Part shown: positions 1-9,638 of the stretch, piece after piece
How the letters are laid out: the number at the start of each line of letters is the position of its first letter
Numbering within the stretch: the stretch's first letter is position 1
DNA from: Reticulomyxa filosa
Lineage: Eukaryota > Foraminifera > Reticulomyxidae
Length of the DNA stretch: 21,317 nt
NCBI GenBank assembly: GCA_000512085.1
Contig: ASPP01036675.1
Span: forward strand, 1-21,317
Direction of reading: 5' to 3'
Program-made: the position numbers and the translations under genes
The notes under the pieces: model-generated
What the model was told of the DNA's origin: nothing
The model's database searches: none
The model's input: the letters and a program-made list of their open reading frames with translations, nothing else

Positions 1-780
1 GGATCGCTGTTTTTGCGTCCTGGCTGATCGAGCATTGGTGAACAATGAGACCAATTCAGTATCAAGATCAGATGCGGATAAAGCATTTCTATTGACAAAG
101 ACATTTGCAGAACAACCGCGGCCTCCAAAAGATATTGATGAAAAACATTATGAAATGGGTCATAGTCAGTGCAAGAATTATAGACCAATTACATTGCCGC
201 CAAGTGTTGGTAAATTAATTATTGCACCAAACACAAGAAGGATTCCAGTCTTGGCATAACACAGATGAGTTGTTATTGAGATTAACTGAACAATCCACAA
301 ATCATTCGATTGCAATTCAGTGACTTATGCTGTGCTATTGGATATTTCTGCAGAATTTAAATTAGATGGAAGATTGTATTGTTAGATTAACAGCTTCTTA
401 TCAGATCGACTTGGAAGAGCATTATTGAATGGAGCCAATTCAGAATAGACGGAATTCAATACTGGTGTTCCTCAAGGATCTATTTTATCCAATATTGTTC
501 CTATTATATTAATGATCTAACGACAAATGATGTTAACGAGATGGACAATCAATTACAATTATTACAGCAAAGTCTTTGGTTGAATAAATGGAAGATGTTA
601 CTTGCAGTTGATAAGACGCAGTGCATCACATTCAGGCATCAGAATAAAAAGAAATTTCCAAAGATAGAATTGACATTACAGCAATCAAACCTGAAAGAAT
701 GCGATAATATTAAGTATCTTGGATTGTTCCTCGATTCTCATATTCTTTTTTTTTTTAAGCATGGAAGAATGTAATTTGTT
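1..780 (+). mobile_element. Decayed non-LTR retrotransposon, reverse transcriptase part
   Basis: Fragments of a LINE-type reverse transcriptase are readable on the plus strand in more than one frame. In order they are a YRPIT motif near 178 (typical start of the RT fingers), an FLSDRLGRALLNGANS-like stretch near 390-445, the RT motif GVPQGSILS at 464-490, a WLNKWKMLLAVDKTQ segment at about 574-620, and IKYLGLFLDS at 708-737. The catalytic YADD-like box expected shortly after GVPQGSIL is not visible: the sequence jumps from the end of that motif to the palm/thumb region, so an internal deletion is likely. Stops and frame changes break the reading (for example before 541), so the copy is dead. 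The 5' end lies outside the window. The motif order is that of Jockey/CR1/I-like elements; the exact clade cannot be told. Confidence 0.85.
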
Positions 781-821
781 GAATTGATAAAAGGAAAATA
801 TTGTAAAAACAAGCACCTCAA

Positions 822-1023
822 TCAAACATGAATGGCTGCTTTCGTTTTATAACAATCCGCCTTGTACCATTCGTGTCAACATCCATATTATCATTCGATA
901 TTGTCGTTGTCGATTGTTTCTGGAATCATGCATGTCCAATCCCGTTTCCAAATCCATATCCACTACCATTTCCAATATCACCATGAATACTGGCATTTAA
1001 TACATCACTAGTGTCAGACATGT
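822..1023 (-). mobile_element. Possible ORF1 5' remnant of a retroelement
   Basis: Two short minus-strand reading pieces lie here. One starts with ATG at 1023 and is Gly/Asn-rich (GDIGNGSGYGFGNGIG). The other, read from 886, starts MDVDTNGTRRIVIKRK and stops at 822-824. The second resembles the starts of two ORF1-like pieces elsewhere in the window (MDIGNNNAKRSATKRK at 4194 minus and MDIDSNENDE at 19031 plus): an MDxx-Asn start followed by a basic stretch. This suggests a third truncated copy of the same element family. The similarity is short and could be chance. Confidence 0.3.
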
Positions 1024-2046
1024 TCAAAAGTGTGTTGACATGTCTGCTTTACAATTAGATCGGATTCTTGTTCCAATTCCATGTTGGGTATTTTGTCCAA
1101 TCATGGCTTGGGTAAAGACACCTTGCCTCGACTGTCCGGGTCGCCTTCACAATCCTTGTTATCAGCGAGTGTGTTTCGGTTTTGCTCGAGGTTCAGTAGA
1201 AGTTACCCGATCCTGCGTATCTTGCACTAAGTTGCTTTAGTGTACCGATGTGCAAACTCCTGGTAACTGAGATAGTAACTCTTTTACTGGCAACGGGTGA
1301 TAGGATATCGATCATTGTTTAGCCTTAAGAATGTTCGACGCTTCAGGGAAATTAGCATTCTAGAAGCAAATACCAGTCTTTTGTGTTTGGCAGAACTCCG
1401 AGTAAGTTTAAAAGCACTTCCACCTCTCACAGTCACACACTAGATGTTGAACCGATCCCCAAAAAATGAACTGCAGCAAAAAACGTTGCCAAAGGGTAAC
1501 AAAAATTTTTAAAGTCACACTCCTGCCACAATATCACAAAATCCAAATACTATAAAAATTTTTACTAATTTTCTTGGCCTAAACGACGTTTGAAATCCTT
1601 TCAAAATCTCCTTCAGAACTTAAGAGTATCGAAGTATCTTTACACTTCCAACTGCAATCTCTTTCAAAATACAACTTTTTAAGAAAATGGTGAATGTGTT
1701 AAATATTAATTTTTTTTTTTAGTACTAAATAATACAATACGTTACAAAAAGTAACCCAACAAAATTTGTTTAGGTGAAGATAGAGATTGCATCCTTTTAT
1801 AACATTTCAAAATGATATCAATTTAACCTCCAAAACTTTATGTGATCATCACACATTTGATAACCTCTGTGCAGTTCAGATGGAATCCAATGATCCCTTT
1901 GGGACCACTCTCAGAATCTACAAGACGTCGGCAAGTGGTGACGTCAGATGCTTTGAAAGTTTGAAATTCAACACTATCAGTTACCAATTACAAATTTAAA
2001 CAAAACTATTGCACTCAAAATAAACATAAAATTTGTTGAAACATTT
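1024..2046. other. Region without a recognisable gene
   Basis: Short open frames exist on both strands (the longest plus-strand one is 1040-1240) but none shows a known domain, a good exon boundary or codon use like the neighbouring genes. The part from about 1060 to 1240 is less AT-rich than its surroundings. A perfect TGACGTCA palindrome sits at 1939-1946. Nothing else can be supported. Confidence 0.6.
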
Positions 2047-2220
2047 TTATCTTTGGTTTTCGGGCCTCGGTGGCCTTTTCTTTCCTGGTCTTTTGGAGGC
2101 CTTTTCTTTGGTTTTAGGGCCTTTTCTTGCTAGCACGATTGCTTTCCGCACATCTAAATGAGATGCCTGGTCGCGATGAGGAGATGTATTTTGGCATTCT
2201 TGCCACTCCCTTTCGCTCGG
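2047..2220 (-). CDS. Possible 3' terminal exon with a Lys/Arg/Pro-rich tail
   Basis: On the minus strand a good splice acceptor (GGTAACAG) is followed by an open frame of 57 codons that ends with TAA at 2047-2049. It begins PSEREWQECQ and ends in a basic tail (ARKGPKTKEKASKRPGKKRP). The stretch is clearly less AT-rich than its flanks, unlike intergenic sequence here. The tail is encoded by an imperfect repeat of GGCCTTTTCTTT. The rest of the gene would lie at higher coordinates, where a TA repeat and a retroelement now sit, so this may be an orphaned exon. No family is recognised. Confidence 0.25.
   Translation of the reverse strand, partial: PSEREWQECQNTSPHRDQASHLDVRKAIVLARKGPKTKEKASKRPGKKRPPRPENQR
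2072..2129. repeat. Imperfect short direct repeat, three copies of GGCCTTTTCTT
   Basis: GGCCTTTTCTT(T) occurs at 2072, 2098 and 2118 (spacing 26 and 20 bases) with T/G-rich spacers. Read on the minus strand it gives Lys-Arg/Lys-Ala/Gly-Pro groups of the basic tail described for 2047-2220. Confidence 0.7.
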
Positions 2221-2250
2221 CTGTTACCCCTGTTGGCTTTTAGTTAGCAA

Positions 2251-2264
2251 TATATATATATATA
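2251..2264. repeat. (TA)n microsatellite
   Basis: A pure TA run of seven units lies just beyond the last readable piece of the minus-strand retroelement (2270-4194) and may mark its truncation edge. Confidence 0.8.
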
Positions 2265-3199
2265 TTCTTTCGTAATCAGCTTAAACTGTCACTCCACCAT
2301 GTCTTGTTACCTTTCCAAATGTCTTGATACCAATACATTTGGTCCAAGATTCGACTGCTTTATTCAATTATCAATATTTCTTTTCAATCTCAATCTAAAC
2401 TGTTACTTCTCAGATTCCAAATCTCAACCTTTTATCGTTCAATTGGTGAAAACCACGTGGTTTTGATATTGAACGTTCTCCAATTGATGTCGCATTGTCT
2501 TTCATGAACGTGCAGTCAAATGTAAATGTATTGATAATATGTAATCCATTGGATACAATGAAATCAAGGATACACTCACATCGTCGATGTTATGATCCAA
2601 CCATGCAGGATGATTTGCATTCAAATCTCCTCCAATGACAATATATTCACATCATATTGTAATTCTTGCTCGAATGCTTGAACATTGAAACGATTACACT
2701 GCAAATTTCAATAGAAACTGCAGAACAATAATAGTTTCTTTGACCAAGACACTGGATTTCAACCCAACACGATTCATAAGTGATGATAAATGTAAATCTC
2801 TTCGACATAACACTCCAGATCTTCCTGTCTCACTCCGTGATGAACATAAAGATACTGTAAATTATAGTCGATGTCCTTCTTCTTTGATCTGAATCCTTCT
2901 GGCAATAAACAAATGTGACGCTTTTGATGCAAGTTTTGTTCTAATGTTTGCTTTGGAATAAAATCCGTTGATATTATTCTGGAATACCAATAGACTGTTG
3001 ATCATAAACATGCTTGCATATTGGTATTCGCAATGTTAATTTCATCTCTTGATCGATTACAGACCCCATCTGCATTAACATCGGGTTAATTGATTGCAAT
3101 AATTTTAATTGCTGGAATGCTGACTTAATCTCTGTCTTAGCGGTAAGATTTCATCAGCATCAGATTTTTTATTCTGCAGCATCTTCTTTTCTTGTTAAT

Positions 3200-3568
3200 T
3201 TAATACCATGCTTTGTAAATTACTTCACATTGCAATGAATTGCTTGGATGTTTGTTACGACATAAAACACATTTATGTTTGCTTGTTTCATAATTTGCCA
3301 ATCCGCAATACTTACATAATTTACGTTTCTTTGTGCACGCACGAGCGATATGATTCAATTTGTAGCATTTCCTGCATTGCTTGAAATGCGACTTTATACG
3401 TGATTTGTTTTTACCTAATGATTCCACTTTCACCATTGAATATACAATCTGAATATCACTGTCTTTCAACATCTTAACGATGTCATCATAATTGACTAGC
3501 ATCACTTTAACGGTTGGTATCTTATGGAATTGTTTCACTTCTTGAATATGATATCCATAATCCTTCAA
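3200..3568 (-). pseudogene. Retroelement ORF1 fragment, gag-like zinc-knuckle protein
   Basis: This is the longest intact piece of ORF1 of the minus-strand retroelement, 122 codons. The first half (KDYGYHIQEVKQFHKIPTVK and on) resembles the RNA-binding fold that precedes the knuckles in LINE ORF1 proteins. The second half carries Cys/His clusters at residues of about 65-78 (CX2CX4HX4C), 85-101 and 98-113. Such proteins bind the element RNA and form the RNP particle. In the same frame upstream, sequence continues as NEIKKTL and further on as HVLLRGINPRK with a stop between, so the ATG at 3568 is only the first Met after a break and not the true start. Confidence 0.75.
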
Positions 3569-3981
3569 TGTTTTTTTTATTTCATTTCACTTTCTTGGAT
3601 TGATACCTCGAAGCAGTACATGTTTATTTATTTCAGGATTGACCACTGCTTCTCGTTTTTTCTTTTGTTCTGCAGCGAATGTCTTGCGATAAAATCACAT
3701 CTTGGCGCTTTACAATTCAATTCTTTTATTTTCATCTTTACTTTCTTTTTGCTATATTTGTCCATTCTTTATGTTGTTAAAATTATTTGTAAGTTGAATA
3801 AGCTGCTGCTCACTAATATCAACTGCAAAGTGGACAAATATTGTGCGAAAATTTCCAAAAAATGTTTACTAACACCTTTCTGGACATAATATTCTTGTTC
3901 TTTAATCACCAAAATAACTTATTTTAGTTATCTGTACTTAATTGGAGTTACAACAATTGTTGGAGTATTTGTACACATGAA

Positions 3982-4194
3982 TTATCGTCGAATTTGCATA
4001 TTCTTTTTCCACACGTTCTCAAATGTAATATCATCAGCTGTCTTTTCGTCATTGTGTTGTACATTTGAATTTGACACAACGACTTGCAAGTCTGATCGAT
4101 GATACTTTGCCTTCTTCAAATCAACATACATTAATCCACCTGGTGTTTTCCTTTTTGTTGCACTTCTTTTAGCGTTATTATTGCCAATGTCCAT
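3982..4194 (-). pseudogene. Retroelement ORF1, N-terminal fragment
   Basis: A 70-codon open frame starts MDIGNNNAKRSATKRKTP and is basic and Asn-rich. It lies directly upstream of the zinc-knuckle ORF1 piece on the same strand, with about 400 bases of broken sequence between. The start resembles the plus-strand fragment at 19031 (MDIDSNENDE). It probably represents the N-terminus of the same ORF1. No domain is seen in it. Confidence 0.45.
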
Positions 4195-4623
4195 CTTGTT
4201 TTTATCCGTTGGTATTGCATAATTTTGTGGATTTAGTATTTATATACTATAATTAATTACATTTCTATTTTTTATATTGACCTTTTAGTCATTTTAAGAT
4301 TTTGGTTGTCTTTATTTTGTTTTGTGTTTCTTTTTTTAGTACTGCGTTCTACTTCTTATAATGATTTGCTATTTTAACTTTAAAGACATTAGTTTATGCA
4401 TGTAAATATTGCAAAAAGCATTGCAAGTTGATTATGAATCTATATATTATTATGAACTGGACTCTAACATATATATAATCGTTTTTGCAATTTCTTCTTA
4501 TCTTTCGCTTGATGATACAATCTTGAAAATAATATTTCATGATCTTGTGTTTTGTTTTTGTTTATTTACATACATTATATTGTACATTGTTTTTCTTTTA
4601 TTCTTATCTTGATTTTTTCTTTT
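4195..4623. other. AT-rich region, no gene seen
   Basis: Very AT-rich sequence lies upstream of the retroelement ORF1 start. The plus-strand frame 4409-4612 is a hydrophobic translation of T-rich DNA and is not taken as a gene. Confidence 0.6.
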
Positions 4624-4800
4624 TTATGAAGTTACATCGTTAATATTGTTGATATTTTCTTTTACTACAATATTATTCTTTTCTTGTTGCTCAAGTATTT
4701 CTGAATTGACTGAATTCCATTCTAAATATTTTTCTTTTATAGTTCTTGGTAGCGCTGTTACCTTATTGTTAATTGTCCTTATATTGTGCCAGCAATTCAC
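4624..4800 (-). other. Exon-like segment, unknown
   Basis: On the minus strand, after an AAG that could be an acceptor (about 4801), an open stretch reads NCWHNIRTINNKVTALP, then IKEKYLEWNSVNSEILEQ and more, and stops with TAA at 4624-4626. The composition is that of a soluble protein and not of translated T-runs. It may be the last exon of a host gene or another retroelement scrap. No family is recognised. Confidence 0.25.
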
Positions 4801-4869
4801 TTAATAAAAACGTTCTCCAAATGAGTCAAATTAGTAGAATTTTTGTCATTTGCTTGTTTTCACATTTCT

Positions 4870-4971
4870 TCATTCCATGATGTCTTCAATAGTTGACTTT
4901 GTTTCATTTTTCAATTGAACACACAAACTTTGCTTTTCTTCCAATGAAAATTCTTTCAACAATATCAAACA
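4870..4971 (-). other. Exon-like segment, unknown
   Basis: A strong acceptor on the minus strand (GCGTTTTTTAG) is followed by 33 codons ending in TGA at 4870-4872: CLILLKEFSLEEKQ, then VQLKNETKSTIEDIME. It is helical and charged, like real coding sequence. It could be a terminal exon, or be joined to the segment at 4624-4800; no join that keeps frame was found. Confidence 0.25.
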
Positions 4972-5101
4972 CTAAAAAACGCAAAATAAACTTCAAAACT
5001 AATATATGTTGAAGTATCTAGTTAGCTTTAGCACATGTCCTCAGAAACAACTTTCCGTTGATACTTTATATTGATAAAGATATTATGATTTTTTTTTTTA
5101 G

Positions 5102-5172
5102 ATCCTTTTGTAGATAATTTTGAAGAAACAGTAAAAAAAAGTAGTCAGACAACTGAAATTCTTCACTGCTAG
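5102..5172 (+). other. Exon-like segment on plus strand, unknown
   Basis: A T10 tract and TAG make a strong plus-strand acceptor at 5091-5101. After it an open frame reads DPFVDNFEETVKKSSQTTE and stops at TAG 5170-5172. It may be a small terminal exon of an unseen plus-strand gene, or chance. Nothing upstream could be linked to it. Confidence 0.2.
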
Positions 5173-5439
5173 ATGTTGCAGTAACTAACTGTTTTAATAA
5201 TCTCCTTTAAAATTTAACTTGCAAAGTTGTATCGATTGTGAATGATATTAAAATGAATTTTTGTTAGTGTGCAGAACAAAAGTTTTTCGACATTAATATA
5301 ATTTTCTTTTAAAAAGTTTGTACATTTTTGTAAATGTGTAATTTTTCACCTCATTAAATGTTTAAAAACAATTTTTTCATTAAAATTTAAATAATTCAGT
5401 AAATCATTGGGTTTAACCAACAGTTTGAAAAGTAACAAG

Positions 5440-8400
5440 TCAATTTTCTGTTTTCAACGCCATTGCCAGCCTTTGTGATTGATCAAAATCGTTGAAAGAT
5501 GATATTGTATTCAAGTTATTCAATCGATATACGTCAATTTCGCCATTTGTTAAGCCCTTTGTGTCCAATAATTTATATTTGCAAATATTTTAGAAAAATT
5601 TGTTTTATTGTTATTATCTGAACTGCCAAAAGCACTTGAGAAGTAGTTGTAAATCGTATAACATTTGCCTCCAATTTGGTATTCGTTCTTGAGGGAGTGC
5701 TTTTCTTTTTTGATTTATCTGTTAAATTTACTTTCTCAATTTTGGTTGTATTTTTAGAAATATCATTGATTTCTCCACTTGGTTTGTCACTATCGTTGTT
5801 CGAATTCAACTGTTTGTCGCTATCTTTGTAATGAGTAGTTATGCATTCAGTATTTGCTTTGTTTTCATTTATTGCCATATTTTCAACGCCGTTTTTATTG
5901 CTCTTTGGATCATTTGAATCGACATGTTGGCTTGATGTGCTCGGAGTGTTTGAACTAGTGAGCAAATGCGTTATTATTGGATCCTTTTTGCTTTGATGAA
6001 TATCCCATACTTGAATTTTGCCACCCTGAGATGATGAAGCAAAGACGCACGAATCAAATGGAGACCAGCACACGTCAATGATTGATTGAGACCCGGGACA
6101 CAAATCTAGACAAGGAGTGTTCAAATGTTCGTTCCAAATCTTGATTGTCCAGTCATTAGAACAAGTCAAAAACTTATCACTATCGAATGGAGAGCAAGTA
6201 AGCTGTAATTAAATTAAAACGTTGGAATTGATTTGTTTTCTTACAAATTTTTACAAAAAAAGGATCCGTAACTCGATAAACAGCAGCTGTGTGGCCATAA
6301 TAGGTTTTTAGCACTTGTTCGTTGTAGGAAATTGAGCACTGTTTTAACATATTTGTTAAAATTTGATATGTGATTATTATTTGTTTGCTTTAAAATGCAG
6401 CCAAAACTTTGTGTACGATTCCATCTTCTGTTCCGACATAGTATTGCGTATTAGTAGGTCCATTTGGGAAATCAAAGCACATTCCACTTCCCCGACAGCT
6501 TCGAATGGTGTTGTCTAGCACCGATCCCTGAAAGAGATTATGCTTGATGTTAGGTGTTATCTCAGGCAAATTGTTATAATTAGCCTAACTTGTAAACTTG
6601 CCAAATTGGGTATTCTTTTCAGTGTCATGATATTTTGGCTATAAAAGCCCTTTTTCATGGACCATTGCTTTACCAATCCGTCACTGGAAATTGAAAACAG
6701 CTTTTGTCTTTGATGTAGCTTGCTACTATTTGAACTATCATAATCGAAGTTTGAACCGTTTTTGTTTTTGTCGCTGTGCGGTGTTGCATATCCGGAAGCC
6801 AAATTGGAAAGTCGTGATTCGATGGGTTTTTCCCATAACACGTTCCACACTGGTGTGCTGTGTTTGCAAGATCCTAATTCCGAGTGCACAAGTGGTGCAT
6901 CGCGACTTTTTTCGCTCATACGCAGATCGTACACACAAACATTTCCATCAAATAGACCGACTGCCAGCAAAGAGGGATGCGATGTGCTAAAGTTTAGGCT
7001 GCAAACACTGCTACCACATTCATAAATGCGCTCAGGGTTGTATGGGTTTTTTAAGGTCCAAAACATAATCTTGCCTTGATCGGTGTTACCAAACGAAGTA
7101 GAGCCATATCCGGCGACAATCAAATCCTTTTTTTTATACGTTATATTGTTCTTTAAACAGAAAAGATATTTTTATTGTATTTTCGAGTAACTTTATTGCC
7201 CGGATTTATATCAATTGCAGAACAAGGCAAATTATTTGTCTTTGCAGTCGCAAAAGTGAACAGCTTGCGCAAATGTGGCAAGACTGTTCCCTCGCTATTT
7301 GTGTCATCTTTGTGTTCTTGACTCGGTCGTGTGTCTATGTCGGAAGGTCTCTGCGTTTCTTCAACTACTTCTCTCTCCGAAGGCTTTTCTTCCTTGCTTT
7401 TTTCTGGCTTTGTTTGATTATCATTATTCACAATCATCTCCTCGTCTACTTTGTCATCCTTTTCTTTTAATTTGCCTGATTTTATTTCTAAGTAAAAAAA
7501 AAAAGAGATATGGCCAACAAATGAATGAGCTACAAAAAACAAAACAATTGGCAATACCAGTATTAAAACTATTATCCGCCGTGCTGGGCAAAGATTTGGT
7601 ATTTGCTAGTTCCAGTTTTGGGACATCTCTTTTGTCGTTGTTTTGTTCATTAGTTATATTTTTGCTTTGTTCCACTTCTGGTTGATTATTATTTTCTGCC
7701 GACTCACTATAAAGGCAAAAAATAATATAGACCACAATCGCATTGTCAAAAAACATAGCAATATTGTCACGTTTTCAAATCAGACTTACTTATCTCCGTC
7801 AGAATTCATTCGGTATAGAATTTGCTGCTCTGCTATGATATTTTGAAGTATTGCACGTTCCATATATTTGAGATTCATCTCCAATTGTTTGCAATTTGCC
7901 ATCTGTTGTCTATTTGACAAGATTATTTGATTTTCATTGTTTCATTGTCAAAAAAAGCATTTTTGTAGAACGTGTTGATCAATTGTACATACATTATTTC
8001 TGGGGTTGCTTCGACACACGACATCTGTAATTTAAAATAAAGCGACATCATGAAACGCAAATACAAAAAAAAAAGAAGAACGCCACACGTTGAATTTTCA
8101 AAAAGTGCTAACTGAAGTGAGATTCTTTTCTGGAACATTTTTTTCAGTTCTTGGTTCTTTGTGAAGTGACTCATGTAACAAGCAACGAGAAACTATTGGA
8201 TTGACATTTTTATCTCAATAAGCAACAGCACAAATTGCACACGAAAAATCGAAACTATACAATTATCATACCTTGGGTGCCACATTCTTTTAACGGGGAA
8301 GAGTTGGCTTCCATTCCTCTTTCTTTCAAGGGCAAATTAAAAGTTTGCGTCGAAACACAAGAAAAGAAATCCTTATCTCCAGAGGCACTAAGTATTTTTT

Positions 8401-9638
8401 CGTATCTATCATTTGCTTTTATCACTTCAATTTTTTCTTTCTCGTATTCTTCTATGTTTCTGACGATTGAAGGTTGGACATTTAACAATATTGTTGTTTC
8501 TGTTTCATTCAACTGTTTAACCCAAACCAATGATAACATATTTGTGCAAAACTTACATTATTTATAACTCTATTTTGGAATCAATAAAATAAGGAAGAAA
8601 ACACGTATAACGCGAAAACACAAATAATGAACTCCTGAAAAAAACCACAAAATAATTTTATTGAAAAGACGTAACTTCGATGGCAATTTCTTCGTCAAGA
8701 AGCTCTGGATGATCTTTGATAATTTTATTAAATTTGTTTGGAGAAGTGGTCACGTCTAAATCGTTATCTCCTGGACGAATAACTCCTGTCTCCGAAAAAG
8801 CATTAAATCGCATTGTAACACGTCCAGTATCCATGTTGATACTGCCCCCAGCAATTTCTGTGTCGTTCCTTGTATTTGCATTGGAAATCGGAATAAATAT
8901 CTCGCTCATCTCTGCACTGCCACTGTAATCGCTTGGATAGGAACTCAAATGTGACTGGTGCAGACCGGGTGAGGTCTGAGTACCCATCAGAGTCGATAAC
9001 GATACGGTGTCATCGTCAGTATGTTCTTTATCGTGGAACGGTTCATCCGGAGGAATGAAAACATTTAATAGTTCGTGCGTATAGTTTTCAAATAAAGGCT
9101 TTTCCTTATTTTTTTTTTGTCATACAATTAATATGACAGCTACAAAAAATGTTCTTAGACATGCAAATTTCACAAAACTGAACTTGCACCTTGAATGCTA
9201 ATCTTGGACGAATCAATAACTATTGGCAATGGTGTAACTTCTTTGCCATCTCGGTAAATTACGGGATCTCCGTTTCCTCTTTGAAAATAAATTAATTCTC
9301 AAAAAAAAAGGCTTTTAAAAAAGTTAAACACACTCACCGAACAGCGGAAAATTGGCTTTCTTGATTTGTTCGCCCTCTAGTGGATTTAGTCCAGCGACTT
9401 TTTCCAATGCGTGAGATTACACGCGATCCAAAGGAAGGCTTTGGCTTTGCTTTGGAGTTTAAAAAACTTCTTGAAGTATCTAAGCAACAAAAAAACCGTT
9501 AAAAAATACCGTTTAATGTGCAAGGCAAAAACTTAGATTGTTTCCAATACTGTTACTAGATGGATTTGCTTCATGTATAAGTTTCTTTACTGTTTTTTCA
9601 TCGGTTTGATATTTTAAGCTTTCTGAATTTGGCTTCAT
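5440..9638 (-). CDS. DNAI4: Axonemal dynein intermediate chain, IC138/WDR78 type (15 exons)
   Basis: This WD-repeat intermediate chain belongs to the two-headed inner-arm dynein I1/f of cilia, where IC138 is the phospho-regulated subunit that tunes motility. Exons, minus strand: 9638-9533, 9479-9338, 9278-9179, 9104-8676, 8512-8272, 8192-8113, 8024-7993, 7909-7790, 7706-7558, 7487-7192, 7150-6590, 6527-6408, 6338-6273, 6202-5624, 5556-5440. They sum to 1046 codons (1045 residues) with all phases matching. Family marks are RDGKEVTPLP (residues 92-101), LNETETTILL (260-269) with STQTFN later in that exon, MERAILQNI before the propeller, then WD repeats from about 566: GYGSTSF, NPYNPERIYECGSSV, LLAVGLFDGNVCVYDLR, SISSDGLVKQWSMKKG, YYVGTEDGIVHK, TCSNDWTIKIW and VFASSSQGGKIQVWDIH. 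Length is near Chlamydomonas IC138 and longer than human WDR78. ATG at 9638 is the first after an in-frame stop. A polar insert of about 90 residues splits the last repeats. Least sure are exons 6-7 and the 41-base intron 7151-7191. Confidence 0.92.
8557..8634 (-). other. Pseudo-exon inside the longest DNAI4 intron
   Basis: The 163-base intron 8513-8675 contains TTTTTTTCAG (acceptor, 8635-8644) and GTAAGT (donor, 8551-8556) around exactly 78 bases, 26 codons in phase 0. In frame it has one TGA (codon 18) and is rich in Phe/Val/Leu. Skipping it joins DEEIAIE to LNETET, which fits the family. It is therefore probably not coding, but it could act as a poison exon. Confidence 0.35.

Larger units (their letters stand above)
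2270..4194 (-). mobile_element. Decayed non-LTR retrotransposon: zinc-knuckle ORF1 plus APE-type endonuclease
   Basis: On the minus strand this holds the 5' half of a LINE-like element. ORF1 begins at 4194 (MDIGNNNAKR), is broken by stops around 3570-3980, and continues at 3568-3200. That part has an EIKKTLKDYGY...IPTVKVML segment typical of ORF1 proteins of arthropod-style LINEs, then a CCHC zinc knuckle C-x2-C-x4-H-x4-C (CRKCYKLNHIARAC) and a second Cys/His cluster (CKYC...HKCVLC). Downstream, still on the minus strand, lies ORF2 endonuclease sequence: LLPEGFRSKKKDIDY near 2910, the hallmark GGDLNANHPAW near 2640-2605, ILDFIVSNGL near 2560, and TWWSDSLS near 2300-2275, which normally sits between endonuclease and RT. 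The RT itself is missing; the element ends near a TA repeat. Many stops make it inactive. It is related to the copy at 18900-21000. Confidence 0.85.

Noticed and set aside
1040-1240. Plus-strand 66-codon Cys-containing frame
   Set aside because: Short, no recognisable spacing of Cys, no acceptor or promoter, and the opposite strand is equally open in part.
1939-1946. TGACGTCA palindrome as a CRE-type site
   Set aside because: An eight-base palindrome can occur by chance and there is no gene start next to it.
3524-3889. Plus-strand hydrophobic frame of 121 codons
   Set aside because: It is antisense to the retroelement ORF1; its Phe/Leu/Ile richness comes from the T-rich complement of Lys/Asn codons.
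6691-7025. Plus and minus frames within DNAI4 exon 11
   Set aside because: They overlap a well-conserved WD-repeat exon in other frames and show no similarity of their own.
7273-7685. Plus-strand open frames over the DNAI4 gene
   Set aside because: They are antisense to exons 9-10 of DNAI4, hydrophobic because of T-rich introns, and have no domain.
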